Source of the DNA: CALSMU01 sp965230225
GTDB taxonomy: Bacteria > Bacteroidota > Bacteroidia > Flavobacteriales_D > Parvicellaceae
DNA: 64,000 nt
Assembly: GCA_965230225.1 (NCBI GenBank)
Contig: CBDDKM010000003.1
Span: forward strand, 496,001-560,000
Direction: 5' to 3'
The notes below the pieces were generated by a model. The model worked only from the letters and a program-made list of their open reading frames with translations. It was not told the origin of the DNA and ran no database searches. The number at the start of each line of letters is the position of its first letter. Position 1 is the stretch's first letter. Both the position numbers and the translations under genes were made by a program. Below are positions 35,053-43,806 of the stretch, one piece after another.

Positions 35053-35073
35053 ATAGATTAAATTTTAATCTAT
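35053..35073. promoter_or_regulatory. Perfect 10-bp palindrome after bioF
   Basis: Arms ATAGATTAAA (35053-35062) and TTTAATCTAT (35064-35073) flank a single central T, filling most of the 30-base gap between bioF and the next gene. The central base leaves no proper RNA loop and no T-run follows, so a DNA operator is more likely than a terminator. Confidence 0.5.
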
Positions 35074-35079
35074 CCTGAT

Positions 35080-35874
35080 ATGAAAACACCGCACAGAAAA
35101 ACGTATTTGCTCAATAGTATTTTTCTTATATCCTTATTGGTTTTATTGATAAACGATTTGATTTTTAAAGATCATTATCACAACTGGTTGACTGGTAAAT
35201 TGTCTGATTTTTCAGGGCTTATTGTATTTACCCTATTCGGATTTTATCTGTTCCCAAAAAGTAAAAAGGCTGTGGTAAGTGGTGTAATGCTCTTGTTTAT
35301 AATGTGGAAGTCTCCAGTTTCTGAATCCTTTATTGACTGGTGGAACCAATGGGCACCATTTGGTATTCAGAGAGTAGTAGATTACTCTGATTTAGTGGCC
35401 CTGATTCCATTGCCAATGTTGGTAAGATATCGTTTTAAGTCGATTCGAATCCCTTATAAAAACCTCATTTTATATCCTGTTTTAGGTTGTACTCTTTTTT
35501 CCTTTTGTGCTACATCGTATTACCGCGTAGCTTCTGGATATTATTATGGAAGGGAGTTTAAAGTGGACATGTCGAAAGAAGAGTTTATAAGTAAAACAAA
35601 CGAGCTCAATTTAGAATTGGAGTATGATACTTCAATGAGTTTCCAGGGGGTAGATCATTATACATTAGATAGTTGGGTATTAGGAGAGGACACTATTCCA
35701 AGAATTACCTTTACCCTGGAAAATAGAAAAGATCATATAGTTCTTACCCTATTAAATATCTACCATGGATTGGGGGAAGTTGGATATCCCGGGTACCCTC
35801 CCGGAGGAGATAGACATCATAAAAAACAGCTAAAAAAGCAGTTTAAAGAGGAATTTGTGAAAAAAGTAAGATGA
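35080..35874 (+). CDS. Membrane protein of unknown function
   Basis: 264 residues. Hydrophobic segments at about 11-28 (SIFLISLLVLLIND), 45-60 (LIVFTLFGFYLF), 64-80 (VVSGVMLLFIMW), 100-116 and 126-145 (LILYPVLGCTLFSFCATS) predict four or five membrane passes, followed by a C-terminal soluble part of about 115 residues that ends in Lys/Arg. A GKLSDFSGL motif between the first two segments may be conserved, but the family was not recognised. It lies between bioF and the S9 peptidase gene after a palindrome, so its membership of the biotin operon is uncertain. Confidence 0.6.
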   Translation: MKTPHRKTYLLNSIFLISLLVLLINDLIFKDHYHNWLTGKLSDFSGLIVFTLFGFYLFPKSKKAVVSGVMLLFIMWKSPVSESFIDWWNQWAPFGIQRVVDYSDLVALIPLPMLVRYRFKSIRIPYKNLILYPVLGCTLFSFCATSYYRVASGYYYGREFKVDMSKEEFISKTNELNLELEYDTSMSFQGVDHYTLDSWVLGEDTIPRITFTLENRKDHIVLTLLNIYHGLGEVGYPGYPPGGDRHHKKQLKKQFKEEFVKKVR

Positions 35875-35927
35875 GGATCATAGTCACCCAATCCTATTGT
35901 TGTTTACTTTGTGGCAAAATTGGAATT

Positions 35928-37823
35928 ATGAAAAAACTGATTGTTCTATTGGCAGTATTTCCTTTGGTTTCTGCCTTTCAAGCGCAAAATGTAATGAACC
36001 CGGAGCTACTATGGAGCCTGGGAAGAGTAGGAGGAATTGGAATTACAGAAGATGGTAAATCTGTGGTTTACAATGTTAGAACCTATGATATAGGAGAGAA
36101 TAAAGGATCTTCTAAACAATATATTATTCCAATTGAAGGTGGAGAAGCCAAAGAAGTATCTGATGTAAGCTCATTGGTAAAAAACAAGAATGTTTCTCCT
36201 GATGGAAAATCTACCATACTATCTAAAGAAGTAAAATTAACCAAGGTAAATGGAGTTGATTACTACCCGGAAATGACGCAGTCTGAAGTAATGGTGTACG
36301 ATGATTTACATTATCGTCATTGGGATCACTGGGAAGATGGAGCTTATGGACACGTATTTATTAAAAGTGAAAGTGGTGAGGTTGATCTTATGATCAATGA
36401 ACCGTATGATTGCCCTCAAAAGCCATTTGGTGGAGATGAAGATTACATCTGGAACAATGATGGGTCAAAAGTGCTGTATGTTACCAAAAAGAAAGTGGGT
36501 AAAGAGTATGTTATCAGTACTAATACAGATATTTTCGAATACGATGTAGCCACAAAGAAAACAGTTAACCTTACTGAAGGTTATATGGGGTACGATATGG
36601 CTCCTTCTTATTCTAAGGACGGAGTGTTTGCCTGGTTAAGTATGGCCACTGCAGGATGCGAATCTGATAAAAACGACATCATTGTTCGTAAAGATGGTAA
36701 AGACGACAACCTAACTATCGATTGGGACGGTACGGTTAACGGATATGTTTGGGATGAAGGTGGTAAGATGATTTATTTTACTGCTCCTGTTGGAGGAACG
36801 GTTCAATTATTCAAAATATCCAACCTGTTCCATAAAAAGAAACCGGTACAAATTGAGCAAGTAACAAAAGGACAGCACGATGTAAGAGGAATTTTGGGTC
36901 AATCTGGAGATTTATTAGTGGTTTCCAGATGCGACATGAACCATGCAGCTGAACTTTACACAGTAAACCTGGAAGATGGAATCATGAAGCAATTAACTCA
37001 CGTTAATGATGAGGCTTACAGCAAAATCAAAATGGGGAAAATTGAAAAGAAATACATTAAAACAACAGATGATCAGGACATGTTAACCTGGGTGATTTAC
37101 CCACCGGATTTTGATCCTAACAAGAAGTATCCAACTCTTCTTTACTGCCAGGGAGGTCCGCAATCTGCATTAAGTCAATTCTATTCTTTCCGTTGGAACT
37201 TCCAGTTAATGGCTGCTAATGGATACATTATTGTAGCACCTAACAGAAGAGGGATGCCAGGACATGGAGTAAAGTGGAACGCAGACATTAGTAAAAACTA
37301 TGGAGATCAACCCATGAAAGATTACTTGAGCGCTATTGATGAGTTAGCTAAGGAGTCTTATGTAGATAATGATCGTTTAGGTTGTATTGGAGCTAGTTTT
37401 GGAGGGTATTCGGTATTCCAATTGGCCGGAACCCATAACAAGCGATTCAAATCGTTTATCTCTCACGATGGTATTTTTAACTGGTACAGCATGTATGGAA
37501 CCACAGAGGAAATGTGGTTTGTGAACTGGGATTTAGGAGGCGCATATTGGGACAAAGAAAACTCGGATGCAAAACGAGCTTATAACGAGTATAACCCAAT
37601 GAATCATGTAGATAAATGGGATACTCCTATTATGATTATTCAGGGAGGAAAAGATTACCGTGTTCCAATCGGACAAGGGTTAGAAGCATTTCAAGCAGCA
37701 CAACTAAGAGGAATTAGAAGTAGATTACTGTATTTCCCTAATGAAAACCACTGGGTGCTTAAAGCTCAGAATGGAATTGTTTGGCAAAAGGAGTTTTATC
37801 GTTGGCTAAAAGAAACCTTGTAA
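35928..37823 (+). CDS. Secreted S9-family prolyl oligopeptidase/dipeptidyl-peptidase-like protein
   Basis: 631 residues from the ATG at 35928, where a signal peptide begins (MKKLIVLLAVFPLV to FQAQ); an earlier in-frame ATG at 35871 adds 19 residues before it and was rejected. Residues about 25-370 form a beta-propeller (GRVGGIGITEDGKSVVYNV, FAWLSMATAGCESDKND). Residues about 375-631 form the alpha/beta hydrolase with triad Ser490 (GCIGASFGGYSVF), Asp576 (GGKDYRVP) and His608 (NENHWV). The family trims peptides, often after proline or alanine, in the periplasm. It sits between bioF and bioD and ends one base before bioD; no link to biotin chemistry is known, though release of lysine-bound biotin (biocytin) from peptides is imaginable. 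Confidence 0.9.
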   Translation: MKKLIVLLAVFPLVSAFQAQNVMNPELLWSLGRVGGIGITEDGKSVVYNVRTYDIGENKGSSKQYIIPIEGGEAKEVSDVSSLVKNKNVSPDGKSTILSKEVKLTKVNGVDYYPEMTQSEVMVYDDLHYRHWDHWEDGAYGHVFIKSESGEVDLMINEPYDCPQKPFGGDEDYIWNNDGSKVLYVTKKKVGKEYVISTNTDIFEYDVATKKTVNLTEGYMGYDMAPSYSKDGVFAWLSMATAGCESDKNDIIVRKDGKDDNLTIDWDGTVNGYVWDEGGKMIYFTAPVGGTVQLFKISNLFHKKKPVQIEQVTKGQHDVRGILGQSGDLLVVSRCDMNHAAELYTVNLEDGIMKQLTHVNDEAYSKIKMGKIEKKYIKTTDDQDMLTWVIYPPDFDPNKKYPTLLYCQGGPQSALSQFYSFRWNFQLMAANGYIIVAPNRRGMPGHGVKWNADISKNYGDQPMKDYLSAIDELAKESYVDNDRLGCIGASFGGYSVFQLAGTHNKRFKSFISHDGIFNWYSMYGTTEEMWFVNWDLGGAYWDKENSDAKRAYNEYNPMNHVDKWDTPIMIIQGGKDYRVPIGQGLEAFQAAQLRGIRSRLLYFPNENHWVLKAQNGIVWQKEFYRWLKETL

Positions 37824-37824
37824 C

Positions 37825-38439
37825 ATGAATTATTTCGTAACAGGAATAGATACTGAAATAGGGAAGACCATCGTTTCTGCTGTGTTGGTGGAGGCACTGG
37901 GGTACAACTACTGGAAACCCGTACAAAGTGGAGAGTTAGATAATTCTGACACCATGAAGGTACAACGGTTGGTAACTTCAAAAGTAGATTTTTACCCGGA
38001 AACCCATCGATTAACCAATCCATTATCTCCACACTTATCTGCAAAAATGGATGGAGTTAATATTGAGATGGAGGACTTTAAACTTCCATTAGATGATCAT
38101 TTGGTAATTGAAGGTGCTGGTGGTTTATTGGTTCCTATTAATGAAAAGGGGGATTACATAGCAGACCTTATCCCCAATTGCAAAGCAGAGGTGATCCTGG
38201 TGTCTAAGAATTATTTGGGGAGCATCAACCATACTTTGTTATCCATCGATTATCTCCAGAAAAGGAATATCCCCATAAAAGGAATTATTATTACCGGTAA
38301 CGAAAACCCTGAAACTGAGGCGATCATTTTAAAAAATACAGGAGTTAAAGTATTGTTTCATGTTCCCTGGGCCGAGCAGATCGACCAGAAATTTATTGCA
38401 GAACAAGCAGAGGTACTGAGAGGAATATTGACGGATTAA
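37825..38439 (+). CDS. bioD: Dethiobiotin synthetase
   Basis: 204 residues. BioD forms the ureido ring of dethiobiotin from 7,8-diaminononanoate, CO2 and ATP. The P-loop is at residues 7-15 (TGIDTEIGKT), with KPVQSGELDNSDT, the PETHRLTNPLSPHLSA substrate region and the Walker-B-like VIEGAGGLLVPINE. The length is a little short of E. coli BioD. The start codon follows the S9 peptidase stop by one base, so the peptidase and bioD are likely one transcript. It supplies the substrate for BioB. Confidence 0.95.
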   Translation: MNYFVTGIDTEIGKTIVSAVLVEALGYNYWKPVQSGELDNSDTMKVQRLVTSKVDFYPETHRLTNPLSPHLSAKMDGVNIEMEDFKLPLDDHLVIEGAGGLLVPINEKGDYIADLIPNCKAEVILVSKNYLGSINHTLLSIDYLQKRNIPIKGIIITGNENPETEAIILKNTGVKVLFHVPWAEQIDQKFIAEQAEVLRGILTD

Positions 38440-38468
38440 ATAAAGTCATTAACTTAAAGCCTTACTAC

Positions 38469-39149
38469 ATGAAAGGTTTTGCCCTCATATTATTGTTTTT
38501 CATTGGTGTAAAGGCATCACCAGCTCAAAGTAGATCCGTTTACATTCAAATTGATACTTTGACCAATAACCTTCCGGAATCATTATTTCGGTTTGACTTA
38601 AGAGTCGCTAATCAAGGCTTTTTAGGTTTGGGTGATGATTTTGATTCGACTGCAAAAAGGAGTTATAGCCAGGTTCCAGCTTATTCTAATGTTTTGTTTT
38701 TAGAATCCAATACTTCATTTATTGAGGTACCTATAGATGCTCAGGGAGGTAAAATTGCCATAGAAGGTGGTTATGGCCTGGACTCTATAATAATTAATAA
38801 GATTGAGGTGTTTGACATACAGTCTCCTGATACAACTCGTACTAGGATAAGTCAATACAAAAAAGTAAATGGAGAGTTGGCAAAAGAACCATTTGATGTA
38901 GAGATTAAGGTTAAAACAGAAAAGTTGGTTGCCCCACCAGAACAGGTAGAACTGATCATTAATGGCAAATCATATCAATGCTCACTTCGATTAATCGAGT
39001 CGCCTGATGAAATTGTTACTCATGGCCATGGGTATAAACCCAAAAAACATCTGAATAGAAGAGGTGAGGACAAAAAGAAATTAACCTATCTTGTTATTGT
39101 TAGTAGAACTAAAAAGTACTATTGGGAAGGAAATATTCAGATAGACTAG
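38469..39149 (+). CDS. Secreted protein of unknown function
   Basis: 226 residues with a signal peptide (about 1-18, KASPAQ). The mature part looks like mixed beta structure, without repeats or a T9SS domain; the centre has SFIEVPIDAQGGKIAIEGG and the C-terminal third is strongly basic (HGHGYKPKKHLNRRGEDKKK). No family was recognised. It follows bioD after 29 bases and begins the accessory stretch between bioD and bioA. Confidence 0.6.
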   Translation: MKGFALILLFFIGVKASPAQSRSVYIQIDTLTNNLPESLFRFDLRVANQGFLGLGDDFDSTAKRSYSQVPAYSNVLFLESNTSFIEVPIDAQGGKIAIEGGYGLDSIIINKIEVFDIQSPDTTRTRISQYKKVNGELAKEPFDVEIKVKTEKLVAPPEQVELIINGKSYQCSLRLIESPDEIVTHGHGYKPKKHLNRRGEDKKKLTYLVIVSRTKKYYWEGNIQID

Positions 39150-39165
39150 TCCCTAATGTCAAATT

Positions 39166-39447
39166 ATGTTAGAAATAAGATTGAACTGCGAAAATTGTAA
39201 TACTCCATTACCTAACGAAAGTGATGAGGCAATGATTTGCTCATTTGAATGTACATTTTGCAAAACTTGTGTAGATGAAGTGTTGAAGAATGTATGCCCT
39301 AATTGCGGTGGAGGATTCGAAAAAAGACCAACCAGACCTAAACTTGGTTTAGCAAAATACCCACCAAGAGAAGACGCTGTTTTCAAACCCGTATCTGAAA
39401 ATAAATATCTAGAGCAAAACATTAACCTGGATCCTAGGTTGAGATAA
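39166..39447 (+). CDS. DUF1272 zinc-ribbon-like small protein
   Basis: 93 residues. Cysteine pairs at the start (NCENCNTPLP), ICSFECTFCKTC and VCPNCGGGFEKRP form two zinc-binding knuckles, matching the DUF1272 family of small, probably metal-binding proteins. The C-terminal 35 residues (PPREDAVFKPVSENKYLEQN) are extended. The biochemical role is unknown. The overlapping reverse-strand reading frame has no coding features. Confidence 0.85.
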   Translation: MLEIRLNCENCNTPLPNESDEAMICSFECTFCKTCVDEVLKNVCPNCGGGFEKRPTRPKLGLAKYPPREDAVFKPVSENKYLEQNINLDPRLR

Positions 39448-39490
39448 TTTGGGAATAGAGAATTGAGTTTAAGAATTGTATACAGGAGAG

Positions 39491-39522
39491 TCTATGGTCT
39501 TATATCTTAAAATCTTTTGTCT
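39491..39522 (+). repeat. Heptameric TCTnnnn array (copy 1)
   Basis: TCT triplets start at 39491, 39498, 39505, 39513 and 39520 (steps 7, 7, 8, 7), in the gap between the DUF1272 gene and the next gene. A similar array occurs at 42766; 22 of 29 aligned bases agree between 39499-39527 and 42774-42802. Confidence 0.5.
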
Positions 39523-39637
39523 ACTAAAGACTAATATCTATTTTTAGAAGCGAAAACAACATTTATAGACTCAAATTAACTGCCTCAATTTCCCCCGTTA
39601 TATGGATGGTATTAAAGAATCCACTTTGATTTGTTCA

Positions 39638-41146
39638 ATGAAAATCAATCTGTTTACACTAGTCCTTTTCACTGTTTTTATTACATCAGGTTTTGCTCAG
39701 GAAACAGTCTATGGTGTAGGGTTTGAAAGGATGGTAGTTTGGGATTCTTCCAGGGTAAATGTTCATGCAGAAGATTCAAGTGCCAGGCCGGTTATCATCA
39801 ACATGTGGTATCCCTCTAATCAAAAAGAAGGGGAAAAGATACCTTACCGAAGATATTTGGAATTCGAGAATGATGGAGTAAATCCTTATCTATCCAGAAG
39901 TTTGGAAAAGTACAATGCTAAAATGACCAGGCACTACCTGTTTGAAAGCAGGTGGGGACAATTCAAGCTAAAAGAAAGAAAAGCTTATAAGAAGTTTTTA
40001 AATAGTAGCGGATTAGCTATAGAAGGGACTCCCTCCATAAAGGAGAAATTCCCATTAGTGGTTTACCATCAGGGTGCTGGTGCACCCATTGCCGATAATC
40101 AAGAGTTTTGCGAATACCTGGCAAGTAAAGGTTATGTAGTGTGTAATGCAGCCTATCAATACAATGACAAAAAATGGCCGGGAGTCGGTTGGGATCCAAA
40201 AGTATCTGTTCCTGATGTGGATATACTCATCGAAGAAGTGAGAAAAAAACCATTTGTTTCCAACAAATATCTAGGGTTGATGGGACATAGTATCGGAGGA
40301 GATGTTGGGTTGGCCTATCTGGCTCTGGGAAAGTATAAGGTAAATGCTTTAGTAACTCTGGATGCCCATTTTGGCTACTGTCAGGATTACATAGGAAGAG
40401 GAAATGTAACGGAATTATTAAATGTTATGTGGGAGAATCTGGAGGCATTCAATGTACCCATGCTTAATACTGCTTCTTATGCGTTTTTCCCGGTGTTGGA
40501 TTCATTGGTGCATAGCCCAAGAACTTATTTAGAGGTGGGCCAAATTGGTCACGAAGATTTTACTTCCAACCGAGTGGAAGGGCGAAGATTACTTAGTAAA
40601 AAGGGGAAGATGGATGAGCAAGAAAAGCAGATTGTAACCAATCACATGAACCTTAGAAAGTACCTGGAAGCTTTTCTGGAAAACTATCTAAAGCCAAAAA
40701 CAGAACGGAAAGAACTATTGCCTTTTGGAGAAATTACGGATGTGTCACTTCCCTCAGATCAGTTTCTGGTAACAAACCTCAATGTAGGAGAAAACCCTTT
40801 TGCAAGAAACCCTAAAAAGATGAAGTTGGATGATGATGTTTTAAAGAAGTACGAGGGAACCTATGAGGCCAAGGTAGACGGAAAAAAATACCGTTGTAAA
40901 GTATATGTGAAAGGCGGAGAACTAAAACGTATTGGAGATGGTAACAATCAGGATTATTTTTGGGACGCCAACTTCAAATCTTTCGAACATCCATTTGAGT
41001 TTAGAACAGAAACCAATTACATATTTCATACTTACGTTTGGGGACGTTGGTTGATGGACGAAGAAGGAAATGTAGAAGGATTTGTGACTAAGTGGTTTAC
41101 TAGAAAAGGGGGGACTTCTGAAGCTGTAAATGTAAAAGTTGATTAG
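39638..41146 (+). CDS. Secreted alpha/beta hydrolase (PAF-acetylhydrolase/dienelactone-hydrolase-like)
   Basis: 502 residues from the ATG at 39638, where a clean signal peptide begins (MKINLFTLVLFTVFITSGFAQ region); the ATG at 39602 would put 12 residues before it. The hydrolase domain (about 25-360) has PVIINMWYPSNQKEGEKIPY at its start, LVVYHQGAGAP as oxyanion segment and LGLMGHSIGGDVGLAYLALG with nucleophile Ser218. The late GHEDFTS holds a possible catalytic His. Residues about 385-502 form an extra C-terminal domain with a lipocalin-like look (LKKYEGTYEAKVDGKKYRCK, WGRWLMDEEGNVEGFVTKW). The domain resembles PAF-acetylhydrolase isoform II and other esterases. The substrate is unknown. Confidence 0.75.
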   Translation: MKINLFTLVLFTVFITSGFAQETVYGVGFERMVVWDSSRVNVHAEDSSARPVIINMWYPSNQKEGEKIPYRRYLEFENDGVNPYLSRSLEKYNAKMTRHYLFESRWGQFKLKERKAYKKFLNSSGLAIEGTPSIKEKFPLVVYHQGAGAPIADNQEFCEYLASKGYVVCNAAYQYNDKKWPGVGWDPKVSVPDVDILIEEVRKKPFVSNKYLGLMGHSIGGDVGLAYLALGKYKVNALVTLDAHFGYCQDYIGRGNVTELLNVMWENLEAFNVPMLNTASYAFFPVLDSLVHSPRTYLEVGQIGHEDFTSNRVEGRRLLSKKGKMDEQEKQIVTNHMNLRKYLEAFLENYLKPKTERKELLPFGEITDVSLPSDQFLVTNLNVGENPFARNPKKMKLDDDVLKKYEGTYEAKVDGKKYRCKVYVKGGELKRIGDGNNQDYFWDANFKSFEHPFEFRTETNYIFHTYVWGRWLMDEEGNVEGFVTKWFTRKGGTSEAVNVKVD

Positions 41147-41147
41147 A

Positions 41148-41645
41148 ATGTTGCTTACCACCGAAAGAACTAATATTAGACCATTGGCAATGAAGGATTT
41201 CAAGGCTTTGGTAAATATGTATCTGGAACCGGATTCCAACAAATATGTAGCTCCATTAAGGGATAAAACTGAACAGTTTTATCTGGAGTTTTTAAATAAA
41301 AAATTACTCCAGAATCAAGAAAAACAAGGCTTTTGGGTGGTTGAATTAAAAACTAGTCATGAGATCATTGGTACAGTCAACCTCAATTTTTTCGAACCGC
41401 TTTCCATTTACCATGTTGGGTGTCATTTAATGAGAGCTTTTTGGAACAAAGGGTTAGCTACAGAATTACTATTGGAGTTAATTCAATACGCCAAAGATGT
41501 AGGTGTTGGTGAGATTCATGGAATTGTTCAGAAGGAGAATCAGGTCTCATTAAAATTGCTAAAAAGGCTGGGGTTCGAGTTCCATAGAGAAGAAATCTTA
41601 AATGGAGATAGCTTAGAGGTATATCAATTGAGTTTTAATGAGTAG
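41148..41645 (+). CDS. GNAT-family N-acetyltransferase (RimJ/RimL-like)
   Basis: 165 residues from the ATG at 41148, one base after the hydrolase stop region; a TTG three codons upstream is not needed. The GNAT fold is shown by TTERTNIRPLAMKDFKALVN, GFWVVELKTSHEIIGTVNLN, the CoA-binding FWNKGLATELLLELIQYA and the C-terminal NQVSLKLLKRLGFEFHREE. This pattern is typical of RimJ/RimL-type acetyltransferases that modify protein N-termini or small amines. The substrate is unknown. The tight junction with the preceding hydrolase suggests one transcript. Confidence 0.88.
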   Translation: MLLTTERTNIRPLAMKDFKALVNMYLEPDSNKYVAPLRDKTEQFYLEFLNKKLLQNQEKQGFWVVELKTSHEIIGTVNLNFFEPLSIYHVGCHLMRAFWNKGLATELLLELIQYAKDVGVGEIHGIVQKENQVSLKLLKRLGFEFHREEILNGDSLEVYQLSFNE

Positions 41646-41657
41646 ATAAAAGGAATC

Positions 41658-42359
41658 ATGAAAAAGACCATTTTAAAAAATGCCAGAAAATATGGGTTTG
41701 AGTTTCTCTCCATTTTTATTGCTGTAATCTCAGCATTTGCATTAAACAATTGGAACGACAATAGAAAAGATCAAATATCGGAGGAGAAAATTTTGAGAGA
41801 AATCTCCAATGGGCTGAATAAAGATTTGGAAGATATTCAGCTTAACATCCTTGGGCATCAACGAGGACTGCAATCCTGCTTGTACTTTAAAGAAATACTA
41901 ACTGGAAATGAAGTAAACTCCGATTCACTTTTGAACTATTATTTTAGCCTTACCAGAGATTTTGTCTCTGTTCAAAATAGGGCAGGATATGAAACTCTTA
42001 AGTCAAAAGGGTTGGAGCTATTGGATAATGATTCGCTGAGGCTTCAAATTATTTCCCTTTATGAATACGATTATAATACACTAAGAAAATTGGAAGAGGA
42101 GTACCATGAAATGCAATTTCATGAAAACTATTTTCAGCAGATAAATGAAGGGTTTGCAGCTAATTTTCAGTTTGATTCTCTAAATAATTTTTCGGGGATT
42201 AACCAGCCTTTAATTATCGAAGAAGACAAGAAAAAGGAGTTGTTACTTTGCCTTTGGAAAATTCATCAGAACAGAACCTTTATTCTTAAGATTTATGAAG
42301 GTATGGAAGAAAAGGTAAAAGAAGTACAAAAGGCAATTTTATCTGAAATTGAAGGTTGA
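41658..42359 (+). CDS. DUF6090-like membrane-anchored protein
   Basis: 233 residues. A single N-terminal membrane helix (about 12-31: YGFEFLSIFIAVISAFALNN) is followed by NWNDNRKDQISEEKILREIS, the signature ending of the DUF6090 family in Flavobacteriia, and a long helical periplasmic region with coiled-coil character to the end. The DUF6090 proteins are of unknown function and often come in several copies per genome. It lies 12 bases downstream of the acetyltransferase gene. Confidence 0.7.
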   Translation: MKKTILKNARKYGFEFLSIFIAVISAFALNNWNDNRKDQISEEKILREISNGLNKDLEDIQLNILGHQRGLQSCLYFKEILTGNEVNSDSLLNYYFSLTRDFVSVQNRAGYETLKSKGLELLDNDSLRLQIISLYEYDYNTLRKLEEEYHEMQFHENYFQQINEGFAANFQFDSLNNFSGINQPLIIEEDKKKELLLCLWKIHQNRTFILKIYEGMEEKVKEVQKAILSEIEG

Positions 42360-42420
42360 TTTCTCGTTTATGCTCATGCATTCTATGGCTAAATGATTAA
42401 TTTCAGTAAAATCTTGTAAA

Positions 42421-42744
42421 ATGAGGGAGGAAAGTCTTAAAATATATGATGAATTAGTGGCTATGTGTCCACACATCGAAAGAAAGGGGAAAACAATGCC
42501 ATATACATCTGCAAATGGGCACATGTTCTCTTTATTCAATAAGGCAAACGAAATTGGAATTCGCTTTTCCAAAGAGGTCCAAAAGAAGTACATGGAAAAA
42601 TACAATACCACTCTATATACTTCTTACAATGCTACCATGCGAGGATACATACTAATTACTCCTGAAATGTTAAAAGACATGAATAACGTAGCTAAATTAC
42701 TTAATGAAAGCTACGAGTATGTAATGAGTCTTGATCCAAAGTAA
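42421..42744 (+). CDS. TfoX-N-like small protein
   Basis: 107 residues. The middle and C-terminal parts (GKTMPYTSANGHMFSLFN, IGIRFSKEVQKKYMEKY, NATMRGYILITPEMLKD) follow the pattern of the TfoX/Sxy N-terminal domain (GHMFS... RGYILI), a small alpha/beta domain found alone in many bacteria. Full-length Sxy regulates competence, but single-domain proteins have no established role. No DNA-binding tail is present. It is preceded by about 60 bases with no evident promoter. Confidence 0.65.
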   Translation: MREESLKIYDELVAMCPHIERKGKTMPYTSANGHMFSLFNKANEIGIRFSKEVQKKYMEKYNTTLYTSYNATMRGYILITPEMLKDMNNVAKLLNESYEYVMSLDPK

Positions 42745-42765
42745 ATGGGTGGTAGTGCATGAACG

Positions 42766-42797
42766 TCTTTCATCTTAAGTCTTAAAACTTTTTATCT
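42766..42797 (+). repeat. Heptameric TCTnnnn array (copy 2)
   Basis: TCT at 42766, 42773 and 42780, a variant ACT at 42787 and TCT at 42795 keep a 7-8 base period; related to the array at 39491. It is immediately upstream of the TTTAC repeats that start at 42817. Confidence 0.5.
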
Positions 42798-42816
42798 ACC
42801 AGTGGAATTAGAATGT

Positions 42817-42882
42817 TTTACATTCCGTTTACGTCAATTTACACGTCTTTAAATTCAAAAGGCACTCACTAGAATAAATTTG
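42817..42882 (+). promoter_or_regulatory. Triple TTTAC operator with -7 box, promoter of the TonB-C-like gene
   Basis: TTTAC occurs at 42817, 42828 and 42838 (steps of 11 and 10 bases, one helical turn each). The -7 box TAAATTTG begins at 42875, exactly 37 bases after the third unit starts. No TTG -33 element stands at the usual distance, which suits an activator-dependent promoter. The same geometry occurs at 45195-45260. The start codon is at 42911. Confidence 0.65.
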
Positions 42883-42910
42883 GTTGATATAACTTTTAAA
42901 TTCAATCAAA

Positions 42911-43699
42911 ATGAAAAAACACATTTTAGTCGTATGTCTGGTATTAGTAACTTGTAGTATAACTGCTATAGGTATGATTGGGTGGAGCGCTACCCCAGTT
43001 CAGTCGGAACAAAAAGAAGTTAAACAGACTCCTACCTGTAATTCTTCTTATGCGCAACCGGAAATAGATTTGTACTACCATGTAGCTCCAAGATTTAATC
43101 ACAGAGTTACAAAAGAAGACTTAAGTAATGTTAAGTCCATCATGGATATTTACCCAGAAAACGCTACCAATGATCATCAATCATTTCATAATGTAAAAGT
43201 GGCTATTTTGAGTGATGGTAAGGAAATAGTTGAAAATGGAGAAAATGAATTCCTTACTGATGCTCAAAAGGATTTGTTAAGTAAATTGGATTATTCAACC
43301 AACTTTTATGTGCATGCAGATTGCAAACGAAAAAACTCCTATACCGGTTTATGGGAGGACAATTATATTGTGTACTACATAACCGTTGTTCCAGAAAAAC
43401 AAGCGGAATATGTTAATGGTCAGGAAGCATTGATCCAATACCTAAAAGAGAAGAGTGCTCGATATACCGGAGTGATAGAAAGAAAGCATTTGCAGCCTGG
43501 AAAAGTAAGCTTTACCGTTACCAAAACAGGTGAGATTGATGGAGTTAAGTTGACTTCAACTTCTGGATACCAGTCAGTAGATCAAAAATTGATTGGCATC
43601 ATTAAAGAACTTCCTGGAGAGTGGGATTCAGCAACCAATTCTAAAGGGGAAAAGGTAGATCAGGAACTGGTGTTTTATTTTGGCTTACAGGGATGTTAA
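42911..43699 (+). CDS. Periplasmic protein with TonB C-terminal-like domain
   Basis: 262 residues. An N-terminal hydrophobic segment (about 5-27) serves as signal or anchor. The middle (about 45-185) is unrecognised, containing YHVAPRFNHRVTKEDLSNV and KVAILSDGKEIVENGENEF. Residues about 190-262 resemble the TonB C-terminal fold: LQPGKVSFTVTKTGEIDGVK, YQSVDQKLIGIIKELPGEW and DQELVFYFGLQGC. There is no proline-rich spacer as in classical TonB, so it may sense or bind an outer-membrane partner rather than transmit energy. It has its own promoter with three TTTAC repeats, shared in layout with the propeller gene at 45281, and a terminator follows. Confidence 0.72.
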   Translation: MKKHILVVCLVLVTCSITAIGMIGWSATPVQSEQKEVKQTPTCNSSYAQPEIDLYYHVAPRFNHRVTKEDLSNVKSIMDIYPENATNDHQSFHNVKVAILSDGKEIVENGENEFLTDAQKDLLSKLDYSTNFYVHADCKRKNSYTGLWEDNYIVYYITVVPEKQAEYVNGQEALIQYLKEKSARYTGVIERKHLQPGKVSFTVTKTGEIDGVKLTSTSGYQSVDQKLIGIIKELPGEWDSATNSKGEKVDQELVFYFGLQGC

Positions 43700-43720
43700 T
43701 TGAAACATAATAGATTGATT

Positions 43721-43755
43721 AAAAGCCATTGAGATTTTTCTTCAGTGGCTTTTTT
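43721..43755 (+). terminator. Rho-independent terminator of the TonB-C-like gene
   Basis: AGCCATTGA (43724-43732) pairs with TCAGTGGCT (43742-43750, one G-U pair), with A's before and a run of T's after, 22 bases past the stop codon at 43699. Confidence 0.88.
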
Positions 43756-43806
43756 CATTTATATTGGGAGTTTGAAGCTTTAGGAATTTCATTAGAGAAT
43801 AGAAGA

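Noticed and set aside
42421..42744. Competence regulator TfoX/Sxy
   Set aside because: Only the N-terminal-type domain is present and no C-terminal domain follows, so a competence role is not claimed.
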